The translations under genes were made by a program, and so were the position numbers. The notes beneath the pieces are model-generated. The model saw only the letters and a program-made list of their open reading frames with translations. It searched no databases and was not told where the DNA came from. Below are positions 38,496 to 45,400 of a stretch of 64,000 nucleotides of DNA, piece after piece (positions within the stretch are counted from its first letter, which is position 1; every line of letters starts with the position of its first letter). Source of the DNA: a virus; IMG/VR virus record IMGVR_UViG_3300048930_000242, positions 89,341 through 153,340 of that record. One strand, 5' to 3'.

Positions 38496-38570
38496 TGGCG
38501 CGCCGCGTAGGACTCGAACCCACATCTTTCGGCTTTGGAGGCCGACATCTTGCCATTAGACGAACGACGC
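38496..38570 (-). tRNA. tRNA-Trp (CCA)
   Basis: Acceptor GCGTCGT/GCGGCGC with two G-U pairs, anticodon loop CTCCAAA, encoded CCA. Confidence 0.88.
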
Positions 38571-38576
38571 AACGAG

Positions 38577-38650
38577 TGGCGGGATGGAAGGGAATCGAAC
38601 CCTCATTCTCTCGTAGACAGCGAGGCATCTTACCACTAGATGACCACCCC
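38577..38650 (-). tRNA. tRNA-Asp (GTC)
   Basis: Anticodon loop CTGTCTA, acceptor GGGGTGG/CCATCCC, encoded CCA. Confidence 0.88.
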
Positions 38651-38663
38651 TTAAACTTGGACT

Positions 38664-38733
38664 GCGGTATCGGCGCAGCCTCCGGCGGAATTTTACCGCT
38701 CGGTCCGCTTTGGTCTTCGACCTGCGCTTCCGC
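38664..38733 (-). ncRNA. Multi-hairpin non-tRNA unit (predicted)
   Basis: GCGG/CCGC and GCGCAG/CTGCGC closing helices around GGTC GAA GACC and GCGG TAAAATT CCGC. Confidence 0.4.
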
Positions 38734-38742
38734 TTTCCTCTC

Positions 38743-38819
38743 TGGTGGACACATATGGGGATCGAACCCATGACATTCTGCTTGCAAGGCAGACGCTCTC
38801 CCAGCTGAGCTAATGGCCC
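38743..38819 (-). tRNA. tRNA-Ala (TGC)
   Basis: Anticodon loop CTTGCAA, bacterial-like body, but the acceptor (GGGCCAT/ATGTGTC) has two mismatches, so it may be impaired. Confidence 0.75.
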
Positions 38820-38901
38820 GTAAAATGGTGTACGCTATCGCGGCACGGTCGCCGGATTTCTACCGGTGGTTAGGACTCTAATCATAACCATTGTCGATTT
38901 A

Positions 38902-38976
38902 TGGTGGACCAACGGGGAATCGAACCCCGAACTCAAGCTTGCAAGGCTAGTGTGTTCCCAGTTATACCATCGGCCC
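38902..38976 (-). tRNA. tRNA-Ala (TGC), second copy
   Basis: Acceptor GGGCCGA/TTGGTCC intact with wobble pairs, anticodon loop CTTGCAA, encoded CCA. Confidence 0.88.
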
Positions 38977-38980
38977 GTAA

Positions 38981-39329
38981 ATTTCGGTTCACGGACTGAC
39001 CAGGCTCATGTCCCGCGTCCAAACCGTCTCTAGGCTGCTACCGCCATTGAGCTCCACGTGGTGAAATTTGCTCTTGAGCCTCTATCAGAGCTACCCGACG
39101 GCTGCGGCCATTTGCTGGTCCGAGAAGCGTGCGCCGCCAAGATCATTGGTTACGTCTTCGCTTCCGTTCTTTGTCGGTTTCTACATTTGTAATTCGTCCC
39201 TTTATGGCGGACGGCCTCCAGATGGTTCTATCAAATGGCTAGAACCAACAACATGCCCAATTGGCGCTCCGTCTAGCCGGAACAACGCTGAAGGTTCTTG
39301 ATTGACCAGTACCTACACCTGTCATTGTT
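38981..39329. other. Gene-poor stretch with tRNA-like fragments
   Basis: About 350 bp without convincing genes. The minus strand has D-arm-like pieces (GTAGCTCTGATAGAG; GAGCTCAATGGCGGTAGCA) and CACG/CGTG ends but no T-loop, consistent with decayed tRNAs or further structured RNA. Confidence 0.35.
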
Positions 39330-39405
39330 TGGTACACCTAGAAGGACTCGAACCCTCATTCCCCGGTAATCGGCCGGACGTCCTACGCAATTGGACGATA
39401 GGTGC
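39330..39405 (-). tRNA. tRNA, probable GAT anticodon, C33
   Basis: Acceptor GCACCTA/TAGGTGT, T-loop TTCGAGT, encoded CCA. Loop CCGATTA gives GAT (Ile) but has C instead of U at position 33. Confidence 0.65.
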
Positions 39406-39411
39406 ATTGTT

Positions 39412-39485
39412 TGGAGCGGGTAACGAGGATCGAACTCGTCTCTCAAGCTTGGAAGGCTAGGGCACAACCACTATACCATACCCGC
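39412..39485 (-). tRNA. tRNA-Gly (TCC)
   Basis: Acceptor GCGGGTA/TACCCGC, anticodon loop CTTCCAA, encoded CCA. Confidence 0.9.
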
Positions 39486-39496
39486 ATTTGTAACTT

Positions 39497-39572
39497 TGGA
39501 GCCCTAAGACGGATTTGAACCGCCATCTGAGTCCTTACAAGGGACCTATGTTACCGTTAACACCATCAGGGC
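39497..39572 (-). tRNA. tRNA-Thr (TGT)
   Basis: Acceptor GCCCTGA/TTAGGGC, anticodon loop CTTGTAA, encoded CCA. Confidence 0.9.
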
Positions 39573-40211
39573 TTATTTTCTTCCGCTTCTCCATCCTTCT
39601 GGAATCTCTTGATCTTTCTTAATCTTCTTATTCAGGATTCCATCTGTAATCCATTTAGTTCCGAATTGTGAATTTTTAGAACCTTCTCGTGCACCTTTTA
39701 ATGTTTGACTAATTTTTCTTTTAGTTTCATCGGAATGTGTTTTTCCATTCCAATCAAATCGTTCATCACCTAAAAAGTATTTTCCATAAATCTTAAACCG
39801 AGTTTTCGCTGTGTTTGCGGCTCTAAGACTTCGACGAATTGGATCAATTTCGTCGTTTTTACTAATCTTTTCATTTCCAATAAGAGAAAGATTTTTTCTC
39901 TTATGTGAATCATACGATTGATTCGCAAAATCCCAACCACCTTCTCCGCCAATCTTTAAATTGTAACATTTGCCGGAATCGAGAACTTCTTCAGTCACCA
40001 ATTCTTTCTCTTTTGAGAAAGCCTCTTCTTTCGTTTCAAAGGAGTAAAGAACTTCTTTCACAAAATTCTCTACTCCGTACTTCTTGATTGCGTACTTAAG
40101 CCTCTTACCTGAACCCAGATAGTCATCATTGGGGTCAGTGGTCTTATGTACGCCTATATAGAACATTCCGTTAATCTTATTGGTTGTCCTATAGACTGTA
40201 TAGACTAACAT
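39573..40211 (-). CDS. GIY-YIG homing endonuclease
   Basis: 212 aa. GIY-YIG domain: TVYRTTNKINGMFYIGVHKT, with YLGSGKRLKYAIKKYG and the KEKELVTEE segment (catalytic Glu). C-terminal NUMOD-type DNA-binding modules: KTHSDETKRKISQTLKGARE and PEGWRSGRK. Close paralogue of the gene at 43169, with nearly the same first 90 residues. AT-rich; ends exactly where tRNA-Thr begins. Late-type motif 30 bp upstream (40241-40247). Confidence 0.88.
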   Translation of the reverse strand: MLVYTVYRTTNKINGMFYIGVHKTTDPNDDYLGSGKRLKYAIKKYGVENFVKEVLYSFETKEEAFSKEKELVTEEVLDSGKCYNLKIGGEGGWDFANQSYDSHKRKNLSLIGNEKISKNDEIDPIRRSLRAANTAKTRFKIYGKYFLGDERFDWNGKTHSDETKRKISQTLKGAREGSKNSQFGTKWITDGILNKKIKKDQEIPEGWRSGRK

Positions 40212-40240
40212 ATGGTTCCTTTGGAAGGTTCACGATATGT

Positions 40241-40247
40241 TATCTAT
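40241..40247 (-). promoter_or_regulatory. Late-promoter-like motif ATAGATA
   Basis: GTATAGATAACAT between tRNA-Lys and the homing endonuclease gene. Confidence 0.4.
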
Positions 40248-40255
40248 ACTGAGGG

Positions 40256-40328
40256 TGGGTTGCCGAGGACTCGAACCTCGTTCTCACCGCTTAAGAGGCG
40301 GGACTCTAACCTGTTGAGTTAGCAAGGC
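40256..40328 (-). tRNA. tRNA-Lys (CTT)
   Basis: Anticodon loop CTCTTAA, T-loop TTCGAGT. Acceptor GCCTTGC/GCAACCC has two C-C mismatches and there is no intact CCA, so function is uncertain. Confidence 0.75.
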
Positions 40329-40337
40329 GTAACTTTT

Positions 40338-40422
40338 CTCATTCTTGAAACTTCTCGGCATTACTAGGCACAACTCCGTAGAGAATTACGCACCGTTTCA
40401 AACCAAGAAGCCTCAAGGATGA
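40338..40422 (-). ncRNA. Rod-like structured RNA unit (predicted)
   Basis: CTCAT/ATGAG, CCTTGA/TCAAGA and CTTCTTGG/CCGAGAAG stack into one long stem between two tRNA genes. Confidence 0.4.
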
Positions 40423-40497
40423 GGGACCGGGGTTGGATTTGAACCAACGTCCTTCGGCACATAAGCCGCTGCTCTTCCAGACTGAGCTACCCGATCC
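40423..40497 (-). tRNA. tRNA, anticodon uncertain (TAT or ATG)
   Basis: Good acceptor GGATCGG/CCGGTCC, D and T arms (loop TTCAAAT). The anticodon arm CGGC TTATGT GCCG has a six-base loop in its best fold; TAT (Ile) is the likelier reading. No CCA. Confidence 0.6.
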
Positions 40498-40626
40498 ATT
40501 GCGAGTCGGCGGGACCATTTAAGGACACAACCGACTTCTTTGTGTTACATCTCTAAGTTTTGTGTACCACTGAAGAGCTTGTTGCTTGAAGCGGAGGCAT
40601 TTCGCTTTCCGTCATCTGTTGAAACT

Positions 40627-40655
40627 ATTCTACCACCAATTCTTCGCGATGTCCA
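40627..40655 (-). promoter_or_regulatory. Sigma70-type phage promoter
   Basis: TGGACA, 17 bp, TAGAAT; probably starts the transcript of the right part of the tRNA cluster. Confidence 0.85.
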
Positions 40656-40675
40656 GCAGAGAATTGTAACAATTT

Positions 40676-40861
40676 CTACTCTACTACTCGTTCCGTCACA
40701 ACCACGTAATCATAGCCGCAATCAACCCAGCGACCATCCGACAACAAGAACTGCTCATAAACCCGAGCATCTTCTTCGCGGAAGAACAATCGCAACGAAC
40801 CTTCCGATTCGCCTTCGTAATCGCAACCACCGATCACCGACCATACAGACAAACGTTCCAT
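40676..40861 (-). CDS. Small conserved phage protein (61 aa)
   Basis: MERLSVWSVIGGCDYEGESE then SLRLFFREEDARVYEQFLLS and a beta end (GYDYVVVTERVVE). This pattern is found in many small phage proteins of unknown function. Single gene with its own promoter at 40951-40979. Confidence 0.65.
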   Translation of the reverse strand: MERLSVWSVIGGCDYEGESEGSLRLFFREEDARVYEQFLLSDGRWVDCGYDYVVVTERVVE

Positions 40862-40950
40862 TTCGATCTCCTAGGCAGTCAAGACAAATCATCATTGACT
40901 TTCCTACTGCGCTTGGAGCCTCTTGAACCGTTCCTCCATCTGATGGAACA

Positions 40951-40979
40951 ATTCTACCACCTTCGAACCTGGATGTCCA
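40951..40979 (-). promoter_or_regulatory. Sigma70-type phage promoter
   Basis: TGGACA, 17 bp, TAGAAT; upstream GTTTACAATCTCAGGTG. Confidence 0.82.
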
Positions 40980-41030
40980 CAACTATTTCACCTGAGATTG
41001 TAAACAATTCTGCATGGTGACCGAGGATCA

Positions 41031-41085
41031 TCTAGGTGAAAGTTCCAGTGGTTCAGTCCACCACACTTTGCAACTTTCACCTAGA
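41031..41085. repeat. 14-bp inverted repeat with internal hairpin
   Basis: TCTAGGTGAAAGTT and its complement enclose GTGG...CCAC. Next to a bidirectional terminator; probably an RNA stem-loop. The string TCTAGGTGAAA also occurs near 30302. Confidence 0.5.
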
Positions 41086-41100
41086 CGGTCTTCTAAAGCA

Positions 41101-41126
41101 AGAAAGGTCCTTTCGGACCTTTCTTT
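41101..41126. terminator. Bidirectional Rho-independent terminator
   Basis: AAAGGTCC TTTC GGACCTTT with flanking AAAG and CTTT; T-rich on both strands. Confidence 0.85.
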
Positions 41127-41156
41127 GTAACTAAGAGGTAGCGGTGTCCGAACCGT

Positions 41157-41324
41157 CTACTCCATGAACCCTTCTTCTGCCTTGCCTTCTACCTGCCAAC
41201 CATCTACTGCGCCTTTATCCAGTCCGTTCCCGGTGCCATTAGCTGGAAAGAGGGAAATTCTGGCCGAAGCATGCTTGACGATGCCGCGAGGATAGGATTG
41301 AGTTGTCGGTGAGTTCTTTTTCAT
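41157..41324 (-). CDS. Small hypothetical protein (55 aa)
   Basis: MKKNSPTTQSYPRGIVKHAS; basic start, acidic end. Lies between two terminators. A late-type motif ends only five bases before the ATG, with GGAG just beyond it, so either the motif is chance or the RNA would be nearly leaderless. Function unknown. Confidence 0.5.
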   Translation of the reverse strand: MKKNSPTTQSYPRGIVKHASARISLFPANGTGNGLDKGAVDGWQVEGKAEEGFME

Positions 41325-41328
41325 ATGT

Positions 41329-41335
41329 TATCTAT
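41329..41335 (-). promoter_or_regulatory. Late-promoter-like motif ATAGATA
   Basis: GAGATAGATAACATATG, unusually close to a start codon. Confidence 0.35.
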
Positions 41336-41339
41336 CTCC

Positions 41340-41362
41340 AAAAGTGGCACTTTCGTGCCACT
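41340..41362 (-). terminator. Rho-independent terminator
   Basis: Minus strand GTGGCAC GAAA GTGCCAC then TTTT, after the metallophosphoesterase gene. Confidence 0.8.
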
Positions 41363-41375
41363 GAATTGTAAATTT

Positions 41376-41996
41376 TCACTGCTTCGGCTTATGATGATCG
41401 TGCCAAGCAATAGGACGAGCCATCAGGTAAGCCGCTACCTCATCCAGACGGAAGATCCGGTTGGCCGGCTCTCCGGTCACATGAGGAGAGTCGAATCCAA
41501 CGTCACAACGCCGACCGTAACCTTCGTTGCTCAGCGAACCATGGGTGTGACCATGAACATGCATCACTCCATAATGGCTCTTGTTCCAGACCTGGAGAGC
41601 GAAGTGGTCACAGACCATCTCTTCGTTCTTGCCGAACTTCAGAGTCAAGCGTTCACCATGCATCCACCACTTAGTGTAACCGACCGAGGAGAGCCGACGG
41701 CACATGTTGAACATATGTTGATCGTCGTCATGGTTGCCAAGAATCGAGTGGACTTCCTTGACCTTGATGCCGCTCAGCAGTTCGACGGTCTCGTCATAGC
41801 GACCGAATGTCAGGTCACCCAGATGGATGAACACGCCATTCGGACCAACAGTCTCGTTGATATGGTTCACGATCCATGCGTTCATCTCATCGGCGTTCGC
41901 CCACCGGTTTCCACGGTTCGGCTGGAACTTCAAGATGTTCTTATGGAAGAAGTGGAGATCCGACGAGATCCACGTGTTGGTTGCATCTACTCTCAT
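41376..41996 (-). CDS. Metallophosphoesterase
   Basis: 206 aa calcineurin-like phosphoesterase with all metal motifs: ISSDLHFFH, HLGDLTFG, LGNHDDD, CDHFAL and VHGHTHG. Phage members may act as phosphatases or nucleases; the substrate is unknown. Coupled to the 64-aa gene upstream by ATGA and followed by a terminator. A longer paralogue is at 46955. Confidence 0.9.
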   Translation of the reverse strand: MRVDATNTWISSDLHFFHKNILKFQPNRGNRWANADEMNAWIVNHINETVGPNGVFIHLGDLTFGRYDETVELLSGIKVKEVHSILGNHDDDQHMFNMCRRLSSVGYTKWWMHGERLTLKFGKNEEMVCDHFALQVWNKSHYGVMHVHGHTHGSLSNEGYGRRCDVGFDSPHVTGEPANRIFRLDEVAAYLMARPIAWHDHHKPKQ

Positions 41997-42187
41997 ACAA
42001 TCACTCGCAGTCCGTAATGGGTGATGTGGAACTTATTAGCCTTGCTGAAGTTGCTCAAGCCGGCCCAAGCATCTTTTACTTGCTCGTTGATCGTTCCCCA
42101 AGGGAAAAGATCAAGAACCTTTTTGACTTCGGCGTAAGCCGCATCGTAAAGGGCTTTTTCTGCTTGGGTCGGCTTCCGTGTTTTCAT
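41993..42187 (-). CDS. Small hypothetical protein (64 aa)
   Basis: MKTRKPTQAEKALYDAAYAE, helical then a short beta end (NKFHITHYGLRVIV). First gene after promoter 42213-42241. No family recognised. Confidence 0.6.
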   Translation of the reverse strand: MKTRKPTQAEKALYDAAYAEVKKVLDLFPWGTINEQVKDAWAGLSNFSKANKFHITHYGLRVIV

Positions 42188-42212
42188 TGCTGTATCTCCA
42201 GTTGGTAGGTGA

Positions 42213-42241
42213 ATTCTACCATAACTAAGAGATCTTGTCCA
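42213..42241 (-). promoter_or_regulatory. Sigma70-type phage promoter
   Basis: TGGACA, 17 bp, TAGAAT; full upstream block GTTTACAATTCAGTGC. Confidence 0.88.
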
Positions 42242-42256
42242 GCACTGAATTGTAAA

Positions 42257-42505
42257 CTATGCTGCATCCACTGTGATCAGCAGAGTGCCACCTGGAAGCT
42301 GCTGCTCGAAGGTGATGCCCATCCGCGGGAAGTTCGTGTAGGCCAAACGATCCACGTAGTAAAGGAAGTCGACCGCTCGCTCTGGAAGCTTGGAAACGTC
42401 CACTGAGTCGAGGCAGTCATGGATCGTCGGCCCGACGACAATTCGCTCAGCTACCGGCTCGCCAAGCAGGTCAACTATTGCAAGGGTGATCATTGCGGAA
42501 CTCAT
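42257..42505 (-). CDS. Small hypothetical protein (82 aa)
   Basis: Start MSSAMITLAIVDLLGEPVAE, overlapping the deformylase stop as ATGA. Alpha/beta pattern with VVGPTIHDCLDSVDVSKLPE. No family recognised. Confidence 0.6.
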   Translation of the reverse strand: MSSAMITLAIVDLLGEPVAERIVVGPTIHDCLDSVDVSKLPERAVDFLYYVDRLAYTNFPRMGITFEQQLPGGTLLITVDAA

Positions 42506-43182
42506 GCTGCTTCTCCTTTTTCCTTGGCCATTTCTTTGAACTTTCGGCGGTACTTCTTCTCGCGGCGCTTCCCGTCTTCCTTGGCGTATTCCCAATGGAG
42601 AGAAGTCACTCGATCCTGCATGGTAATGCCCATCAGATGATCGAACTCATGCTGCCACACGGTTGCCGCGAAGCCATCGACCGATCCAGACCGAGGGTTG
42701 CCCTTGATGTCCAAGAAGTCCACATCGATCCTGGCCAATCGAGACACGGTGACCTGGACGAACGGGTAGGACAAACAGCCCTCGATTCCGGTCGACTTTT
42801 TGGTATAGCTCGATGGCTCGGTGTTCTCGAAGATCTTCGGATTGCATGCCACCAGAAACTCAGTGGCGTCGTCCTTGGTCGGAACTACGATCATCGCATA
42901 CGGCAAACCCATCTGAGGAGCGGCGATGCCAACGGCCTTCATGGCCATCAGCTGAGCGACCAGAACTTGAGCCGCCCTGGAGACCAATTCGGTCTCGGTG
43001 AACATCCTCGGATGGATCTCGGCGGTCAGAGTATGGAGCACCGGGTCGTCGCAATGGATCAGCTTCGGGCCAGAATCCAACCAAGATTCGAAATCACTCT
43101 TAGTCTTAATGAACACATCATCGTCTAATGAATGAGTTTTGTAAGTTTCGTTAAAAAATTCAACGCTATTATCTTGGTTCAT
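42502..43182 (-). CDS. def: Peptide deformylase
   Basis: 226 aa. Removes formyl from new proteins. All three motifs are present: GIAAPQMG (85-92), EGCLSYP (134-140) and QHEFDHLMG (177-185), giving Cys/His/His metal ligands and the catalytic Glu. An extra ~50-residue N-terminus and a basic C-terminal tail (KRREKKYRRKFKEMAK) extend beyond the core. Its first 14 bases overlap the end of a homing endonuclease gene. Confidence 0.92.
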   Translation of the reverse strand: MNQDNSVEFFNETYKTHSLDDDVFIKTKSDFESWLDSGPKLIHCDDPVLHTLTAEIHPRMFTETELVSRAAQVLVAQLMAMKAVGIAAPQMGLPYAMIVVPTKDDATEFLVACNPKIFENTEPSSYTKKSTGIEGCLSYPFVQVTVSRLARIDVDFLDIKGNPRSGSVDGFAATVWQHEFDHLMGITMQDRVTSLHWEYAKEDGKRREKKYRRKFKEMAKEKGEAA

Positions 43183-43813
43183 AATCGGCGGCCTTTAATT
43201 TTCTTGCGTTAGTGTTGCCTATTCTTGATTTTGCCATGTTCTCTTTTGCTTCTTTTGAAAATCTAACTCTTCCATATTGCCACCCAGCCGGAAGATTTTC
43301 AGATTTGCTTATTTGCTTTTCTTCAATGCCGTTAGAAATCCATTTTGTTCCGTATCCTTTACTTTTCTCGCCGACGTATTTGCCTTTTAAAGCAAGGCTC
43401 ATTTTCATTTTCGTTTCTTCAGTAGCAATTAAGCCGGTTCTAGAATTACTAATCCTAGATTTTGTTTCTTTCGAATGAGTTCTTCCATATTGAACTCCGT
43501 TCGGAAATTTATCTAAGAGAGACTTCCTAGCAAAATCCCAACCACCTTCTCCACCGATTTTCAAATTATAGCATGATCCAGAATTAAGAACTTCTTCAGT
43601 GACCAGCTGTTTCTCTTTGGTGTAGGCTTCTTCTTTAGAATCAAAGGAATAGAGAACTTCTTTTACAAAATTCTCTGCTCCATATTTCTTGATTGCTCGC
43701 CTAATCCATTTTCCAGACCCAAGATAATGATCGTCCTGATTTGAAGTTTGGTGAACTCCAATATAGAATTTCCCGTCAATTAGATTAGTGGTTCGGTAAA
43801 CAGTGAATTTCAT
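43169..43813 (-). CDS. GIY-YIG homing endonuclease
   Basis: 214 aa. FTVYRTTNLIDGKFYIGVHQ and the conserved YLGSGKWIRRAIKKYGAENF and KEKQLVTEE (catalytic Glu) define a GIY-YIG nuclease; NUMOD-type modules follow (KETKSRISNSRTGLI; PAGWQYGRV). Paralogue of 39573. AT-rich. Its end overlaps the deformylase start by 14 bp, the same placement as the endonuclease next to gp39. Confidence 0.88.
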   Translation of the reverse strand: MKFTVYRTTNLIDGKFYIGVHQTSNQDDHYLGSGKWIRRAIKKYGAENFVKEVLYSFDSKEEAYTKEKQLVTEEVLNSGSCYNLKIGGEGGWDFARKSLLDKFPNGVQYGRTHSKETKSRISNSRTGLIATEETKMKMSLALKGKYVGEKSKGYGTKWISNGIEEKQISKSENLPAGWQYGRVRFSKEAKENMAKSRIGNTNARKLKAADYEPR

Positions 43814-44877
43814 TCACTCTCTACCTCATCTAGTTGGGATTCTGCGAAAGCGGCCATCGAAGCGTCGTAGGAATCCTTCTCACGCTGAGCCATTGTGAGG
43901 AACCCAATCCGCTGTTGCTCGTCCATCTCGACGAACATCTTCACATGACCGCGCTGGAACAAGAACTCGACCAGATGGAACATCGGAGCGGTGAAGTGAT
44001 TCGTCCAGGCCGAATGCTCGATAGGATGCGGGTTGCCATCCTTGTCGACCAAACGCTTCGACCGACCGAGGTACTTCAGGATCTTGTAGAACGGAGTCTT
44101 GAACTTCGCCAAAGGCTGTCCAGTCGGTGAGAGGATCATGTAGCCCTCGTGCCGATAGGAAAGGCTCAACTCCAGGATTTCGTCAACGGTGGTCCGGAGG
44201 AAATGCGGACGAAACACGGTCGCTCCATTCGCCGCCAACCAGTACTCGATGTCGTCCAGAGACTCAGGGCAAAGCAGACCAACCGGCTCTGAGATCACTC
44301 GAGCTCCGATCAACCAGGCTGAATGCCCACGACCAGTCTTCTGCTCCGAGATGATATGCGGATCACGGTCATGCACGATCTCGAAGAGGTAGGTGTAGTC
44401 ATCGTAGGTCTCATCTATCGACTGCATCCGCTTCTGGCCAGTGAGTCGGCCAAGAGCCTCAAGCACTCGGTTCTCGGTCAGAACAGTTCGAGCCATGTCG
44501 ACAAAGTCCGACTCCAAGGAACCGGTGGTCGAGACACGCCACTCACCGTTGTAGAACCAGACCGCGGCCATGAAGCCATTGACCTTGTATTCGGCGATCA
44601 CGTCATGGACACCAGCATCCGCCAAGGACTCGACATCTACTTCCTCCAGACGGAAGAACGGACGGCACACAACGGTCTTGGTCTCGATGTCGAAGACAAT
44701 GCCACGAGCATGGATCAAAAACTCCAGGTCACGATTCTCGTCCAACCAGGAGCGGCTGAAGAAAGCATCGCGACTGTACTTGAAGAGACGAAGACCATCC
44801 TTGTCACGGAAGTTCACCTGGCGCTTCTGTCCGACAGACACTTCCATCAATCGGTCAAACAACTCTGAGTCGTTCAT
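43810..44877 (-). CDS. RNA ligase, T4 Rnl1-like
   Basis: 355 aa, close to T4 Rnl1 in length. Motif I is EYKVNG with the predicted nucleophile at Lys98 (T4 Rnl1 Lys99); the usual KxDG is KVNG here. HARGIVFD, YLFEIVHDRD, HEGYMIL (motif IV) and LAKFKTPFYKILKY (motif V) follow. In T4, Rnl1 repairs anticodon-cut tRNA after host PrrC attack; with ~40 phage tRNAs here this is a likely role, though inferred. Coupled by ATGA to the homing gene. Confidence 0.85.
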   Translation of the reverse strand: MNDSELFDRLMEVSVGQKRQVNFRDKDGLRLFKYSRDAFFSRSWLDENRDLEFLIHARGIVFDIETKTVVCRPFFRLEEVDVESLADAGVHDVIAEYKVNGFMAAVWFYNGEWRVSTTGSLESDFVDMARTVLTENRVLEALGRLTGQKRMQSIDETYDDYTYLFEIVHDRDPHIISEQKTGRGHSAWLIGARVISEPVGLLCPESLDDIEYWLAANGATVFRPHFLRTTVDEILELSLSYRHEGYMILSPTGQPLAKFKTPFYKILKYLGRSKRLVDKDGNPHPIEHSAWTNHFTAPMFHLVEFLFQRGHVKMFVEMDEQQRIGFLTMAQREKDSYDASMAAFAESQLDEVESE

Positions 44878-44880
44878 TTT

Positions 44881-45153
44881 CTACTCCGCCTTGGCGACAG
44901 CTTCTTTGATCTTCTGGATCGCCTCGTCGAGCATGGCGATCAACTTGATCGGAGGAGCTGTTTCGGTCACATTGATGAGAAATTTGCAGGCCGCAAGAAG
45001 ATCCGGAGCAGCCGCGAAGATTTTAGCCTCTTCTTCTTCGAAGCCGCCGTCGGTGCTGCCAATCTCATGGCCGTCGGCGTCATGAATCACGAACCAGTCA
45101 TTGGTGTCTTCACCGGAATATGCGGTCCACGGAGTTGGGTGACGTTCGCTCAT
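44881..45153 (-). CDS. Conserved small phage/prophage protein (90 aa)
   Basis: HPTPWTAYSGEDTNDWFVIH, DADGHEI and AAAPDLLAACKFLI match a small protein family that is common in phages and prophages, with unknown function. First gene after promoter 45178-45206. Confidence 0.75.
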   Translation of the reverse strand: MSERHPTPWTAYSGEDTNDWFVIHDADGHEIGSTDGGFEEEEAKIFAAAPDLLAACKFLINVTETAPPIKLIAMLDEAIQKIKEAVAKAE

Positions 45154-45177
45154 AACAAATCTCCAGTTAGTAGATGT

Positions 45178-45206
45178 ATTCTACCAGAACTCAGCCACCT
45201 TGTCCA
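45178..45206 (-). promoter_or_regulatory. Sigma70-type phage promoter
   Basis: TGGACA, 17 bp, TAGAAT. Drives the Rnl1-like operon. Confidence 0.82.
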
Positions 45207-45400
45207 GCGTCGGATTGTACATAAGTGGAAACAATGTACTTCTCCGCTCTGGTCGATCCGGCCATGTAGAACAGCACCGAGTCCTCCACGTTGAACTTCT
45301 GGCAGAACGCCTGACCCATTCGCTTCGGAGCGAACTTGCCGAGGTGGAAGTCGGTCAACCAGGTCTCGGCTTCTTCTCTGCTTAGGAACTTACCTTTCAT
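45191..45400 (-). CDS. Small hypothetical protein (69 aa)
   Basis: MKGKFLSREEAETWLTDFHL with GQAFCQKFNVEDSVLFYM. Alpha/beta; its 3' end overlaps the next promoter's -35 region. Overlaps the protease gene upstream by 11 bp. Confidence 0.6.
   Translation of the reverse strand: MKGKFLSREEAETWLTDFHLGKFAPKRMGQAFCQKFNVEDSVLFYMAGSTRAEKYIVSTYVQSDAGQGG

Noticed and set aside
26800-40700. CRISPR array or integration site in the tRNA cluster
   Set aside because: No regularly spaced direct repeats, no integrase gene and no matched att-like repeats were seen.
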